A DNA stretch of 41,087 nucleotides from Christensenellaceae bacterium (GCA_031259085.1 JAIRMA010000004.1:1-41087), one strand, 5' to 3'. Shown: positions 18,479-28,522, counted from the first letter of the stretch. Notes: generated from the sequence alone by a model not told the origin. Made by a program: numbers and translations.

Positions 18479-18515
18479 TTAAATTCACAGGACTTAAGAA
18501 ATCACGTGAATTTAA
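18479..18515. terminator. stem-loop at the end of the large membrane-protein gene
   Basis: TTAAATTCAC (18479-18488) and GTGAATTTAA (18506-18515) make a perfect 10-bp stem with a 17-base loop, overlapping the stop codon of the minus-strand membrane protein. There is no T-tract. It could slow transcription or protect the mRNA end before the coiled-coil gene. Confidence 0.4.
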
Positions 18516-21500
18516 GCATTAAAAGGGTTGTTAAATGTATCCCATTTGGAATTAATTACTTCAGTAAACTTTGATTCTTGATTTATATAATATTTAAAAT
18601 AAAGAGTATTAATTTCTTTTCGTGTCCAGTTAATGAAGTCACGCATTTTTGTGATATCATGAGACCACTCAGACATAGATTTAACTATACTACGCAACTT
18701 AGAATCGAATTCATTTAAGATAGAATCGAATTCACTTTGGTTATTAGGATACGATGATTTAAGGTCTAATAGAATATTTTCGAGCATAATAAAGAGCTCA
18801 GTTTCTTCAATGCTTTCAGTAGCGGTTTCAAATCTTATACCTGTATAAAATGTTCCATCTTTTAATTCCTCTGGTTTAACACCATCTGGATAATAAATAA
18901 AAACTCCGTCTAGATATCCATTAAATCCATAAAAATAATTAGAGTGATTATTATAATCAGACCGCCATAACCAGTACCCTTCTGTACGTGTCATGTAAAT
19001 CTGCCACTGTGTTATATGAGTCTCATATAATTGATTGTATGCGAACTGGTTTGCATAAGGCAGGAAAGGTTGAACGCAAGTATAAAGCCAAACAGTTTTA
19101 CCATTCGAATGACAGTAATTTACTAACTCATCTGTAATGGTGTAGGATAGTGGGCAGTATATATCAAAATAATCAAACAATATATCCATGTTAACAGCCG
19201 TAGGATTGACATTAGCAAGCAAGCAGATACCACTGCTGGCGTTAGCTGCTTTTACAGCGTCTGAGCGAGCACGCACCATTTCGGATATTTCAAGCTCATA
19301 GATTTCATATAATTCCATTCGATCAAGTACTCTGCCAGATGGTGAACTAGGAAAAAATTGAGGTTGATCCCATTCATCTTTCCATTTGATTATAACCCAA
19401 TCAGCAAGTGTCCCATCGTTTACTGGTTTTGATAATAGCAAGCTATTGATAAAATAATAGTACGAATATAACTTTTCACGTTCATGATCAAACCAAGCTG
19501 TGCCAGTCCAACTATCATTATACCAATTATCAGGATTGCCGATCCCTGTTGTCGATTTAGCGATATATGTTAAATAATCCATGCGAATAACGGTTCTTCC
19601 TGTAGCAAGTGAGGATACAGCTATATCCATCCATGCATTCCATAGATCCATCCCAGTCTCAACTGCAACGCCCCAATTTTTGAGAACGTTTTCTTTTACT
19701 CTATCTTCTAATGGTTTAGAATAATCCCATTGATCTGTTGCTTCATCATACCAGGAGGTGTTAACTAGGGGATTAACCATATCACCACCATTTAAAAATT
19801 GTCGCTTACTAGAATAAAAAGAGTCAGTGTATCTAGTCTCAGTCCATGGTAAATTATAGTAATAGTGAGAAACTGTGGGCAATGCAAAGGCTAGTACGCT
19901 AATAGAAATATATACGTCTTGAGTCATCAATTTACCATTATTCTTTTTAAACATAAACTCAATTTTCGTGTTATAAACTCCTGATGCTTGATCTATTGCT
20001 GTGTTGAAATCGAACCAAAATGACGTATGTTTAGATTTAGGCAATTCCATCTCTATGACGGGCTGTAATATCTCAGGATAACTATTGTCATATAAAGGTG
20101 ACGCATATCGGATATTTGCATTCTCTATTGTATTGCCGTCATTTGAAACTGATTCTATGACATTTGCACTAACTAATGTCATAGTAGCTCGAGCAAACCA
20201 TATAATTTGCAAACTGCCATATTCATTTTTGCAAACCTCAATATTACCAGCAGAAACTGGAACATATGAGGCTGTGGGTATATAAGAGGTCGGCATGATT
20301 TTTTCATAACTATCCGCTGTCCAAATATAAAAGTCACTACTTTGAGCTAGTAAATCACGACTAAGAGCTGTGTTAAAAGTGGATCCGATATAAATGCCAC
20401 TGCCAAGCAAAATAGCAATAAGTAAGAAGCTAACCCAAAATCTCCTTATCCCATATTTTAGTTTGCTAAATAATGGTGCGTCAATGGGATGTGATTTTTT
20501 TAAAGCGCATTTAATATGATTTGACTGTAATTTTATAGAATTACTATCTTTCAAAGCTGGTTTAAATGCCTTTAAGTCTGATAGAATTTCAAGGATATAT
20601 GAAAAGGCAAACCCACATGTGAATGTGATGGTAAAGAATTTTCCAAATGGGATGTCAGACACCTTAAAGCTGTATGTAGGTGGCCAATCGCCCGCACCGT
20701 TTAACAAAGTTATAGCATGTGTGAATCCTACCGTCATGAGCCCTACAAGAAAAAACGCAATGACTAATCCGATTATTCTCCCCGAGCTCGAATCTGTTGA
20801 TTTTATAAAAAAGCGTTGCTTAAAATGATACGAAATAATAATACCTAAAGCGATCCCCATTAATATATAATGCCCACTCTGTAATATGAATTCAAAAGGA
20901 AACCATTCTTGAGACATACTGGTAGTATAGTTACTATATTGCACGCCGTTATTCAAATTATCAGTTAACAAAAGAATCATGCAGATTATAAATAACATAA
21001 CTCCGACAGAATATAATAATTTGTCTATGAGCCCAGAGTAATTTTTAGATGCATTTTTTTCACTTATGATGTGGGATGAATAATATATAAGAGAGCCTAT
21101 AATGCCAAAAATAGCTATATTTATAAACGCTACAGGTAAATATATAACAATACAAAAATAATAAACGCCAGTGATTATTGCAAGCATCTCAAACAAGCAT
21201 TTAATGATGCGAGCGATAGGATTAGCAAAAACGCAATTCAGAATTTTAGCGGTTTTATGAGGCCTTAAATTGGATTTATGAGATCTCAATTCAAATGTTA
21301 CTAAAACAATAATTGCCAAAATAAATAGCACAACAGCTAATACTGTAGCAATTTGAAATCCTCTAACCGTGCCTGGTAATGGAGCTCCAGGGAAGAAGAG
21401 GATCTCGCTTTTATCAATTATTCCATAAATACCAATCCCCGCAAAGAGGAAGAAAAAGAAGGCTGAAAAAGATAGTAAAACAATGTTCTTTTTGGTAAAA

Positions 21501-22177
21501 ACTGGTCGAATAGTGACTAGCTTAAAAAATCCCACAGGATCGATTTGCGGGGTATTTATAGTCTTTTTGCCACCAATCAGAATTGTCACTATCATAGCAC
21601 TAACAGTAGCAATAACTAGCATGATAATCAATAATATAAACATGCTACAATAACGCCATACGGCCATTAGCAATATTGTAAAAGCAAAAAATGAGATAAG
21701 GATTATGAAAGGATATAAATAAGTTTTATTAGTACTTTCAGGAGCAGGATCCATAGCCGTCAGTATTTGAATGCTCCCGATCACGCTAGCGCAGGCAAAA
21801 CCTAAGACAAATCCTATAGAATATCCAAAATTTCTTATAAAATAGTTAAAAGCTAAAAACCAACTCTCTTGACTATTGTATGTAGTATTAATTGAAACAA
21901 TCAAGGTAATTAACAAGGATACAAATAAAAGAATATCAGAGATTCCCTTTATGAATTTTACAAATGAGGGAAAAAGAAGATAAATAATGTAGGATAAAAT
22001 TATTATTAAATAAAAAGTAATGTTTATGGTGCCTAGTGCTGACACTCCCCAAAAGAGAGAAGTTTCTATTGGATTTAAAATTGCTACACCTAGTATAAGA
22101 ATTAATGCAAGAGCAAAACCTGTGCTAATTAGCGAATGTACAGTGCGAATATTTTTATAGACCATCAAACTCACCAT
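18512..22177 (-). CDS. polytopic membrane protein with DUF4091-type glycosidase-like ectodomain
   Basis: A 1221-residue protein in two halves. Residues 1-595 hold roughly 14-16 membrane segments. Residues 595-1221 form a large outside domain: first a beta-rich section (VPVSAGNIEVCKNEYGSLQI), then a barrel-like section from about 780 to 1160 matching the DUF4091 pattern (LPWTETRYTDSF, LYSYYYFINSLLLSKP, FDYFDIYCPLSYTITDELV, GKTVWLYTCVQPFLPYANQF, GYWLWRSDYN). DUF4091 proteins are putative glycoside hydrolases, often secreted. Joining one to such a large membrane part is uncommon and suggests glycan cleavage coupled to transport or synthesis at the surface. Two possible ATGs (22177 and 22165) flank a GGTGAG site. 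The function is otherwise unknown. Confidence 0.75.
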   Translation of the reverse strand: MVSLMVYKNIRTVHSLISTGFALALILILGVAILNPIETSLFWGVSALGTINITFYLIIILSYIIYLLFPSFVKFIKGISDILLFVSLLITLIVSINTTYNSQESWFLAFNYFIRNFGYSIGFVLGFACASVIGSIQILTAMDPAPESTNKTYLYPFIILISFFAFTILLMAVWRYCSMFILLIIMLVIATVSAMIVTILIGGKKTINTPQIDPVGFFKLVTIRPVFTKKNIVLLSFSAFFFFLFAGIGIYGIIDKSEILFFPGAPLPGTVRGFQIATVLAVVLFILAIIVLVTFELRSHKSNLRPHKTAKILNCVFANPIARIIKCLFEMLAIITGVYYFCIVIYLPVAFINIAIFGIIGSLIYYSSHIISEKNASKNYSGLIDKLLYSVGVMLFIICMILLLTDNLNNGVQYSNYTTSMSQEWFPFEFILQSGHYILMGIALGIIISYHFKQRFFIKSTDSSSGRIIGLVIAFFLVGLMTVGFTHAITLLNGAGDWPPTYSFKVSDIPFGKFFTITFTCGFAFSYILEILSDLKAFKPALKDSNSIKLQSNHIKCALKKSHPIDAPLFSKLKYGIRRFWVSFLLIAILLGSGIYIGSTFNTALSRDLLAQSSDFYIWTADSYEKIMPTSYIPTASYVPVSAGNIEVCKNEYGSLQIIWFARATMTLVSANVIESVSNDGNTIENANIRYASPLYDNSYPEILQPVIEMELPKSKHTSFWFDFNTAIDQASGVYNTKIEFMFKKNNGKLMTQDVYISISVLAFALPTVSHYYYNLPWTETRYTDSFYSSKRQFLNGGDMVNPLVNTSWYDEATDQWDYSKPLEDRVKENVLKNWGVAVETGMDLWNAWMDIAVSSLATGRTVIRMDYLTYIAKSTTGIGNPDNWYNDSWTGTAWFDHEREKLYSYYYFINSLLLSKPVNDGTLADWVIIKWKDEWDQPQFFPSSPSGRVLDRMELYEIYELEISEMVRARSDAVKAANASSGICLLANVNPTAVNMDILFDYFDIYCPLSYTITDELVNYCHSNGKTVWLYTCVQPFLPYANQFAYNQLYETHITQWQIYMTRTEGYWLWRSDYNNHSNYFYGFNGYLDGVFIYYPDGVKPEELKDGTFYTGIRFETATESIEETELFIMLENILLDLKSSYPNNQSEFDSILNEFDSKLRSIVKSMSEWSHDITKMRDFINWTRKEINTLYFKYYINQESKFTEVINSKWDTFNNPFNA

Positions 22178-22317
22178 CCAGCAAAAAGATATATCAATTG
22201 GTAAAAGTTTACATGAGCGATTGGAGCTCTATTTGAACCACATAAATAAAATTATAACTAAATTAAAGAAAGATTCTAAAATAAACTACTAAACTCAAAA
22301 TGAAAAGGAAAATAATA

Positions 22318-22827
22318 TTATGATGGAATTGAGTTGAGGGCTTCCATTGAAATCACGATTAAGAGCATTTGCAAGAGATTAGCAGTGTCACTCAAATTAA
22401 TCATATAATATTTTTCATCGTCTAATAGCGGAACTATGCTAGCGGACAAATCTGGACCTTCATAAATATCAAATGAATACTGATTTGGATTGCCCCAAAC
22501 CGTTATATTCCCGTTTGTGGTAATTTCAGGTATATGTAAAGAAAACCTTGCATTTTCCGAGGCATTGTTTTCTCTAGAGACATAGAATTTCCCGTTCCTG
22601 TCGCGATCAACTATTATGACAGCAGGGGAATCGGTGAGAACATGTGATACAGAAATACTAGCACTATTTTGAGCATAACTCATTTTTGCAATCTGTTGAT
22701 CACGGCTATTAGAAACCACAAAGCTATTACGAAATCGTGATATTTTGCAAATCGGGTCACCTGCATTTGTGGTCAACGGATAGTCTGCATCTAATTTATG
22801 CAGTGCTTTTTGAATTTTAAATATCAT
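22318..22827 (-). CDS. hypothetical beta-rich protein (possible tubby-like/LURP-one fold)
   Basis: The 169-residue protein has no signal peptide. It is rich in short beta strands and turns (GDPICKISRFRNSFVVSNSRD, FYVSRENNASENARFSLHIP, NITVWGNPNQYSFDIYEG). The pattern of a core strand, 'x-F-x-I-Y-E-G', and a final hydrophobic helix (ANLLQMLLIVISMEALNS) recalls LURP-one/tubby-like scaffolds, but I cannot confirm it. I chose ATG 22827 because AGGCAGG lies in place before it; an upstream in-frame TTG at 22851 has no site. A Fur-box-like sequence lies about 45 bases upstream. It lies between the Crp-like gene and the large membrane protein on the same strand. Confidence 0.55.
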   Translation of the reverse strand: MIFKIQKALHKLDADYPLTTNAGDPICKISRFRNSFVVSNSRDQQIAKMSYAQNSASISVSHVLTDSPAVIIVDRDRNGKFYVSRENNASENARFSLHIPEITTNGNITVWGNPNQYSFDIYEGPDLSASIVPLLDDEKYYMINLSDTANLLQMLLIVISMEALNSIPS

Positions 22828-22871
22828 CCAATGATACCTGCCTAAAAACAAATTGTAATATAATAATATAC

Positions 22872-22890
22872 TAAATTGATTATCATTGTC
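22872..22890 (-). promoter_or_regulatory. Fur-box-like sequence
   Basis: The minus strand here reads GACAATGATAATCAATTTA, matching the classical 19-bp Fur box GATAATGATAATCATTATC at 15 positions. It lies in the upstream region of the beta-rich protein gene. Iron control is possible, but in AT-rich DNA a match like this can be chance. Confidence 0.3.
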
Positions 22891-23126
22891 AATATTATTA
22901 TCAATTTATTGCTGATTTAATAAAAAAAAAGCCAGTTAGTTTAATTTTAATGATAATACGACGTCTAAAATTTGTAAGCTATATTATTAGTAAGACAATA
23001 ACTGCTAGTTTAGAAGTCACATAGAATAATCTTAGATAAGATAACTCACAAGGAAACCAATCACTTAAGAAACTCTTGATTGTGTTAGATGATAATGGGG
23101 AAATTGCTTAAACTATCAACTGCTAC

Positions 23127-23573
23127 CTAGAATGTAATGACACATTCTTTTTTGAGTTTTTCAGCAAACAGGTTCAATAATTTTTTGATGAAAACGACTA
23201 TCGTTGCATCATATTTTTCTTGGATGTATGTGAGGGGGTTATCTAAATATAAAATCTCTGCGTCATCTATAATAACTGATGAACATAAGAATTTTAACTC
23301 ATCTGTAAAGATTTCTATGATTCCTAGCATCCCCCCAGAGTGGATTCTACTTATGGCAATATTTTGTTGATTATCTGGATTAATTGTGTAGTTTAAAATT
23401 GATCCCCGTATAACAATTCCTATATTATTAACAATATCGCCTACGTTAATTGGAATACAATTTTTAGAATATCTTATACAATGGCCGTTCAATATTTTTA
23501 TTAAATGATTAGCTTCTTCATTTGAAAATGTGAAGAAGAGCTTATTTCTTTTCAATGCTTTAAAAATATCCAT
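23127..23573 (-). CDS. Crp/Fnr-type cNMP-binding domain protein lacking its HTH
   Basis: From MDIFKALKRNKLFFTFS the sequence follows the Crp/Fnr sensor domain: the beta-roll (NHLIKILNGHCIRYSKNCIPI, GIVIRGSILNYTINPD, ISRIHSGGMLGIIEIF), then the start of the dimerisation helix (VVFIKKLLNLFAEKL). The usual phosphate-binding RAxS signature of cAMP binders is missing, so the ligand is not cAMP in the usual way. The protein ends about where the winged-helix DNA-binding domain would begin. It is therefore either a sensor-only protein or a truncated regulator. The frame is open upstream to TTG 23639, but the family N-terminus fits Met 23573. Confidence 0.65.
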   Translation of the reverse strand: MDIFKALKRNKLFFTFSNEEANHLIKILNGHCIRYSKNCIPINVGDIVNNIGIVIRGSILNYTINPDNQQNIAISRIHSGGMLGIIEIFTDELKFLCSSVIIDDAEILYLDNPLTYIQEKYDATIVVFIKKLLNLFAEKLKKECVITF

Positions 23574-23639
23574 AGCTAATTTTAGAATGATTTGAGTCCT
23601 GTTATTACATTTACTGTGTATATAATAAAAACACCTCAA

Positions 23640-23987
23640 ATGTTTGTATAATTATAATAGATAGCTGATAGAGAATAAGAGGTTATTATAAGAGATAATA
23701 GATTATATTGGCAAACTGTAATATTGTAATTCCCAAAAATTGATAAATACCAGCATTGCTTAAATATCCTAGCACCAGAAATTGGATCTATTTTCCCAAC
23801 AACTCTTCTTATACTGTTATTCTACAAATGTCTAAAAATGACGGGATTGTACAAATAAATACTCGCAATATTTATGGAAATTATTGTATATCATACATAA
23901 TTATGATATAATTAGACTTAAATTGCATTGCATTTCCAAATATAAGATTCATGTAAAATTAACACAATTATAAGGATGGTTTTTTTT
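23640..23987. other. divergent intergenic region
   Basis: AT-rich spacer between the Crp-like gene and the first RCC1 protein gene. It carries the promoter at 23884-23912. No gene or structured RNA is recognised in the rest. Confidence 0.5.
23884..23912 (+). promoter_or_regulatory. promoter of the RCC1 protein pair
   Basis: TTGTAT (23884-23889), 17 bases, and TATAAT (23907-23912) lie 75 bases before the first gene of the pair. The two genes are 14 bases apart, so the promoter should serve both. Confidence 0.6.
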
Positions 23988-26144
23988 ATGGAAAAAGAGA
24001 AAAATCCAACAAAAACAAAAACGACTAAAAAGGACGCAAAGCCAGTGTCTCAGCCCAAAGCTACGGCACGGAAGACTATTAAGACTAAGACTAAACAAAA
24101 AAATTCTAAAAAAACAGGTTCTAATACTTCTGGTAAGAAATTTAATTTAAAAGTTTTTATTCCTGTTATTGCAATAGTTCTTTGCATTGCAATAGCCCTG
24201 CCTCTTCTATTATATTATAAGCCTTGGGAAGATTCTACGTTGCCCGCTATCGCCACGCCCTTACACGCTGAGCCAGTATCGGCTGCGGTAATTAACGACT
24301 TATTATACGCGAACGCCGCAGGCGTATGGGAAATGAACGGCATTAGTAGCGAAACCGTTATAAAGGGTAAAAGGTATTCCGAACTACCTTTTAGAATTTT
24401 AGATTCTTATACGGACAGTTTCCAAAACTATTATCTGGTTGATATGGGTTGCATAAACAATACTCACTTATCCACTTCTCATTTAGTATATTACAATGGG
24501 CAATCTCCGATAACCGCATCAGTTACCACAACGACGAGCGATTCCGTGGCAAATGCAACAAGTTCGACTATATCAAACAGCTATTCCTTGACAAACAGTA
24601 CAGGGTCAACAACGGGTCTTAACGAAACACTCGAAATTAAAAACGGCTTTTATGTTAAGCAAAGCTTCAATTATTCGTCATCGGATAATTCCTCATCAAG
24701 CACTTCCTCAGAAAGAGCGACCGAAACAGCAATTGAGGAGGTCTTGAGCACACTAAATTCAACCACAACAGAGTTTACGGTTGGGGAACACGGTGAAAAG
24801 GCAGGTTGGTACCGCTACGGCTTGTATGCTATTGTTGATATTTATTTTATGCTAACTACCAGTTTTGATAATTCCGAACTAATAGGTTTTGAAACTGCAA
24901 GCGGTATTAGGTCAAATTCGATTTTGCCACATTTTGAATACTCAGAGGACGGTAGCTTTGATAATGCACCTTTAGCGGATAATATTTTGAATTTGCCAGA
25001 TGGGTTTTGGGAGGACTTGCCAGCACCGTCAAAAACAGGTCAAAATATGTTTGATGGGAAAATTTCCGCTAGCGCATCACATTCTCTGTATATAGACCCC
25101 GTAGGCAGTTTATGGGCTTGGGGATACAACTCATACGGTCAACTTGGAGATAGGACTACAACAACTCGTACAACCCCCGTTCAAATCATGGAGGGAACCG
25201 CGTTCACAACAGTAAGTGCGGGATATTATCACAGCATGGCAATAGACACAGAGGGTAATCTGTGGGCATGGGGTCGCAACGACTACGGACAACTCGGCGA
25301 CTTCACGAAAACCACGCGAATAACGCCAGTTAAAATATACGCCAAAAAGAAATTCGCACAGATAAGTGCGGGACTTTTACATAGCCTTGCGATTGATGTT
25401 GATGGTCGTTTGTATTCGTGGGGACATAATGGAAATGGCGAATTAGGGAATGGTAATACCTCTGACGTTGCATATCCTGTACAAATAACAGCAGATGAAG
25501 GAAATGTATCAGAGTTTAAAGCGATCAGCGCAGGCGATCATTTTAGTCTCGCAATTGACAGTGACGGAGGACTATGGAGCTTTGGATACAACTACTATGG
25601 GCAGTTAGGAATAGGGACGAATGAAAACCAAAAGATTCCTGTGCGAATAACTGCTCAAACAGACAATGAAGATGAAATAACCGAATTTAATTATATCGAC
25701 AGTGGGAATAGTCATTCCCTGGCGATTGATACTAATGGTTATCTTTGGGCTTTTGGATATAACGCGTATGGACAGCTAGGTGACGGGACAACAACCGACA
25801 GAAATAGCCCTGTACAAATTACAGCAAGTAATGGCGCGATTACTAAATTCAAGACAATAGTAGCGGGAAACAATTACAGTATGGTAATTGATTTGGATGC
25901 TAGTCTCTTAACATGTGGTAGTAATAGTTATGGACAACTAGGTGACGGCACGTTCATTAGTAAGAGCAGTTTAAATCCAGTCAGCGCAAATTATATAAAG
26001 TTTGGGGCTATTAGTGCAGGTTATCATAGCCTGGCGATTGATTCAAGTGGCGAATTGTGGGTTTGGGGATATAACAATTACGGTCAACTCGGCCTCGGTA
26101 ATACAACAAACAAAAGCACACCGTCACCCAGAAGTGAGATTTAA
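23988..26144 (+). CDS. membrane-anchored protein: Ser/Thr-rich beta module plus seven RCC1 repeats
   Basis: With start ATG 23988 (AAGGATGG site; the ATG at 23976 lies inside that site) the protein has 718 residues. Residues 1-52 are a Lys/Thr-rich cytoplasmic tail and 55-77 one membrane helix; the rest is outside. Residues about 137-345 form a module shared with the next gene. It has a Ser/Thr-rich stretch (VTTTTSDSVANATSSTISNS, then KQSFNYSSSDNSSSSTSSER) followed by [20 protein letters not shown]. Residues 358-718 hold seven RCC1 repeats, each with a core like SLAIDTNGYLWAFGYNAYGQ followed by LG. The propeller should bind a protein or glycan. The Ser/Thr-rich hairpin resembles the stem of aerolysin/ETX-MTX2 toxins, which is inference. 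Function unknown. Confidence 0.8.
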   Translation: MEKEKNPTKTKTTKKDAKPVSQPKATARKTIKTKTKQKNSKKTGSNTSGKKFNLKVFIPVIAIVLCIAIALPLLLYYKPWEDSTLPAIATPLHAEPVSAAVINDLLYANAAGVWEMNGISSETVIKGKRYSELPFRILDSYTDSFQNYYLVDMGCINNTHLSTSHLVYYNGQSPITASVTTTTSDSVANATSSTISNSYSLTNSTGSTTGLNETLEIKNGFYVKQSFNYSSSDNSSSSTSSERATETAIEEVLSTLNSTTTEFTVGEHGEKAGWYRYGLYAIVDIYFMLTTSFDNSELIGFETASGIRSNSILPHFEYSEDGSFDNAPLADNILNLPDGFWEDLPAPSKTGQNMFDGKISASASHSLYIDPVGSLWAWGYNSYGQLGDRTTTTRTTPVQIMEGTAFTTVSAGYYHSMAIDTEGNLWAWGRNDYGQLGDFTKTTRITPVKIYAKKKFAQISAGLLHSLAIDVDGRLYSWGHNGNGELGNGNTSDVAYPVQITADEGNVSEFKAISAGDHFSLAIDSDGGLWSFGYNYYGQLGIGTNENQKIPVRITAQTDNEDEITEFNYIDSGNSHSLAIDTNGYLWAFGYNAYGQLGDGTTTDRNSPVQITASNGAITKFKTIVAGNNYSMVIDLDASLLTCGSNSYGQLGDGTFISKSSLNPVSANYIKFGAISAGYHSLAIDSSGELWVWGYNNYGQLGLGNTTNKSTPSPRSEI

Positions 26145-26158
26145 GGAGATTGTTATAA

Positions 26159-28177
26159 ATGAGAAAGAAGGTTTCAATAATACTGGTAGTTGTAATGCTG
26201 TTGATTTTTAGCTTCTCTGCGTTAGTAGGCTGTGACGATAATAAGGTTCAAATTAATACGGGCAATGCTAAAGAACCTTTAAAAGCAAAACCAGTTGCCG
26301 CTACGGCTCCTCCTGGAGAAATGGTCGTTGGCGATGACGGCGTCGAACGCGAGTCACTTGGCGTTGAGGTTGTTGATTCATATTCTGACGGAGTTGTTAA
26401 TTATTATATTGTAAAAGCGGGACATATTCAGAACACGCATATCGCAACAACTCAGATACTCTATTACAATGGGGTTACGCCTATTACATCAACAACGGTA
26501 ACGGTTACCGAAAAGTCTATCAGCAATAAGCTTGTCGATACAGCTACAAGCAGTTCGAGATTTACCGACTCTACTTCAAGCGATATAGGCGGAAGTATAG
26601 GCGGGGGAGTGTCCATAGAAACTGAAGTAGGCTTTATAGTTAGTACGAAACAATCATTTGAGTTTCTTGTCGAAGGTACCTATAATTACACGTCATCGTC
26701 GGAATCAGAATCGGAGAACTCTAGTTCAACCGAAACCTCTTTTGAAGAAATAATGACAACAGCCGTGGAAAGTTCGGTGTCCTTTACTGTAGGTGGGAAC
26801 GGTGAGAAAGCGGGTTGGTATAGATACGGAATGTATGCGGTGGCAGATCTCTACTATGTTGTTACTACAAGCCTTGATAATCAAGAGTTGATTGGATGGA
26901 GTACGTCGACTTGTGTGCGAAGCAACTCAATTCTCCCCTATCTTGAATATAGCGCAAACGGAAAATTTGACAATACACCAGACATAAACGATATCATTAT
27001 GGTAGCCGATGAGTTTTGGACCAGACTCCCGCTACCTAAAAATTCACTTGCTGATACCTATAAACGTCGTTTCAGCGCTGGTGGCTATCATTCCTTATGG
27101 ATCGATACATCGGGTCAGCTTTGGGCTTTTGGCTATAATGGTAATGGACAGTTAGGCGACGGCACAATGGTCGACAAAACATCCCCAGTGCAAATAAAAG
27201 CAGGGCAGAATATTACAAAATTTCGTGCTGTGAGCGCAGGCAATAGGCACAGCCTTGCAATAGACGCTGACGGTAATTTATGGGCATGGGGATCTAACGC
27301 ATATGGTCAGATAGGAGACGGCACAACTACCACCCGCTATGCGCCTGTCAATGTTTTGCCTCGCAAAGAAATTGTGGCTGTCAGCGCGGGAGAATCGCAT
27401 AGCATGGCGATTGACTCAGACGGCAATCTTTGGACATGGGGATACAATTCACATGGGCAGCTCGGAAACGGCTCAAAGACTAAAAGTACTATCCCCGTTC
27501 AAATAAAAGCAGGCGAAAATGACACGGTTACTAAATTTAAATCGGTAAGCGCGGGGGGCAGTCACAGCTTTGCAATAGACATAAACAATAATCTTTGGGC
27601 GTTCGGAAACAATAGTGACGGACAACTTGGTAGCTTTGATGGCAGTGCAAAAGACGACTTTTCTACTCCAGTGCAGATTGCAATATTAGACGGAATGAAT
27701 GCAATAGTAAAATTTACTTCGGTGTCTGCAGGGACTAATCATAGTTTAATTATTGATTCAAACAATTCATTATGGGCATGCGGCAATAATTCAAACGGAC
27801 AGATAGGTAACGGTGGAACGGCAACTCTTTTTAACCCTTACAAAGTTACTGTAAGCGATGGAACTATCTCTAGTTTCCGTGATGCCTCCGCAGGTTCAAA
27901 CTTTAGTTATGTGATAGATAATCAAGGCACGGTATGGTCCTTCGGGCTCAACTCATACGGGCAACTAGGTTTAGGTGTGAATAATTTATCACAAAAAACA
28001 ACCCCTGAAACCATTTTTAGAAGCGATATTAAATTTGCTGCAGTCGCCGCTGGTTTTAATTTTGGGCTTGCTGTAGATTCCGAAGGCGACATTTGGTCTT
28101 GGGGTGATAACGGTAACGGACAACTAGGTATAGGCAACACAACGACACGACATTATTCTTGGGTAATTTATAGCTAA
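26159..28177 (+). CDS. lipoprotein paralogue: Ser/Thr-rich beta module plus seven RCC1 repeats
   Basis: The 672-residue protein has a lipoprotein signal ending SALVGC (C25). Residues about 72-292 match the module of the upstream gene: [23 protein letters not shown], a Ser/Thr-rich strand pair ([40 protein letters not shown]), then [20 protein letters not shown] and ELIGW. Residues 303-672 carry seven RCC1 repeats (cores such as [17 protein letters not shown]). The two proteins are clear paralogues with different anchors, a membrane helix and a lipid. They are probably made together (14-base gap, AAGGAGA site), and may form a surface complex. A glycine-rich segment (GGSIGGG) between the Ser/Thr strands is like the membrane-inserting hairpin of beta-pore-formers, a suggestion only. 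Confidence 0.82.
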   Translation: MRKKVSIILVVVMLLIFSFSALVGCDDNKVQINTGNAKEPLKAKPVAATAPPGEMVVGDDGVERESLGVEVVDSYSDGVVNYYIVKAGHIQNTHIATTQILYYNGVTPITSTTVTVTEKSISNKLVDTATSSSRFTDSTSSDIGGSIGGGVSIETEVGFIVSTKQSFEFLVEGTYNYTSSSESESENSSSTETSFEEIMTTAVESSVSFTVGGNGEKAGWYRYGMYAVADLYYVVTTSLDNQELIGWSTSTCVRSNSILPYLEYSANGKFDNTPDINDIIMVADEFWTRLPLPKNSLADTYKRRFSAGGYHSLWIDTSGQLWAFGYNGNGQLGDGTMVDKTSPVQIKAGQNITKFRAVSAGNRHSLAIDADGNLWAWGSNAYGQIGDGTTTTRYAPVNVLPRKEIVAVSAGESHSMAIDSDGNLWTWGYNSHGQLGNGSKTKSTIPVQIKAGENDTVTKFKSVSAGGSHSFAIDINNNLWAFGNNSDGQLGSFDGSAKDDFSTPVQIAILDGMNAIVKFTSVSAGTNHSLIIDSNNSLWACGNNSNGQIGNGGTATLFNPYKVTVSDGTISSFRDASAGSNFSYVIDNQGTVWSFGLNSYGQLGLGVNNLSQKTTPETIFRSDIKFAAVAAGFNFGLAVDSEGDIWSWGDNGNGQLGIGNTTTRHYSWVIYS

Positions 28178-28522
28178 TATGCCCTAAGAATTGGAGATTG
28201 ATATCAACCATGATTTAAGCCATATGGCGCGGTTGCATTTGCTTATTCTCTATCACAGTATATACGTATTGTTTTAAAAAGATATTTCTAGATTATGATA
28301 TCAGCCTTAGGTATAGCTGTTTATGTTGCAATTGTGAAACCTCTTTAGTACTAGTTGCAATAAAAACAAAAACATCTCTATATGTTCGTTATGCAACTGG
28401 AAACATCAATCGCTTGTCAACATTAGTTAATACCATTAATAATCCTTGATTTAGACTTCGAAGCATCCTGTTCTATTTTCGATGTAGAATATGGATCTAA
28501 AAAATATAAGTGAATTATGTAA

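Noticed and set aside
23976-23987. Upstream ATG as the start of the first RCC1 protein
   Set aside because: It lies inside the AAGGATGG ribosome binding site of the better start at 23988.
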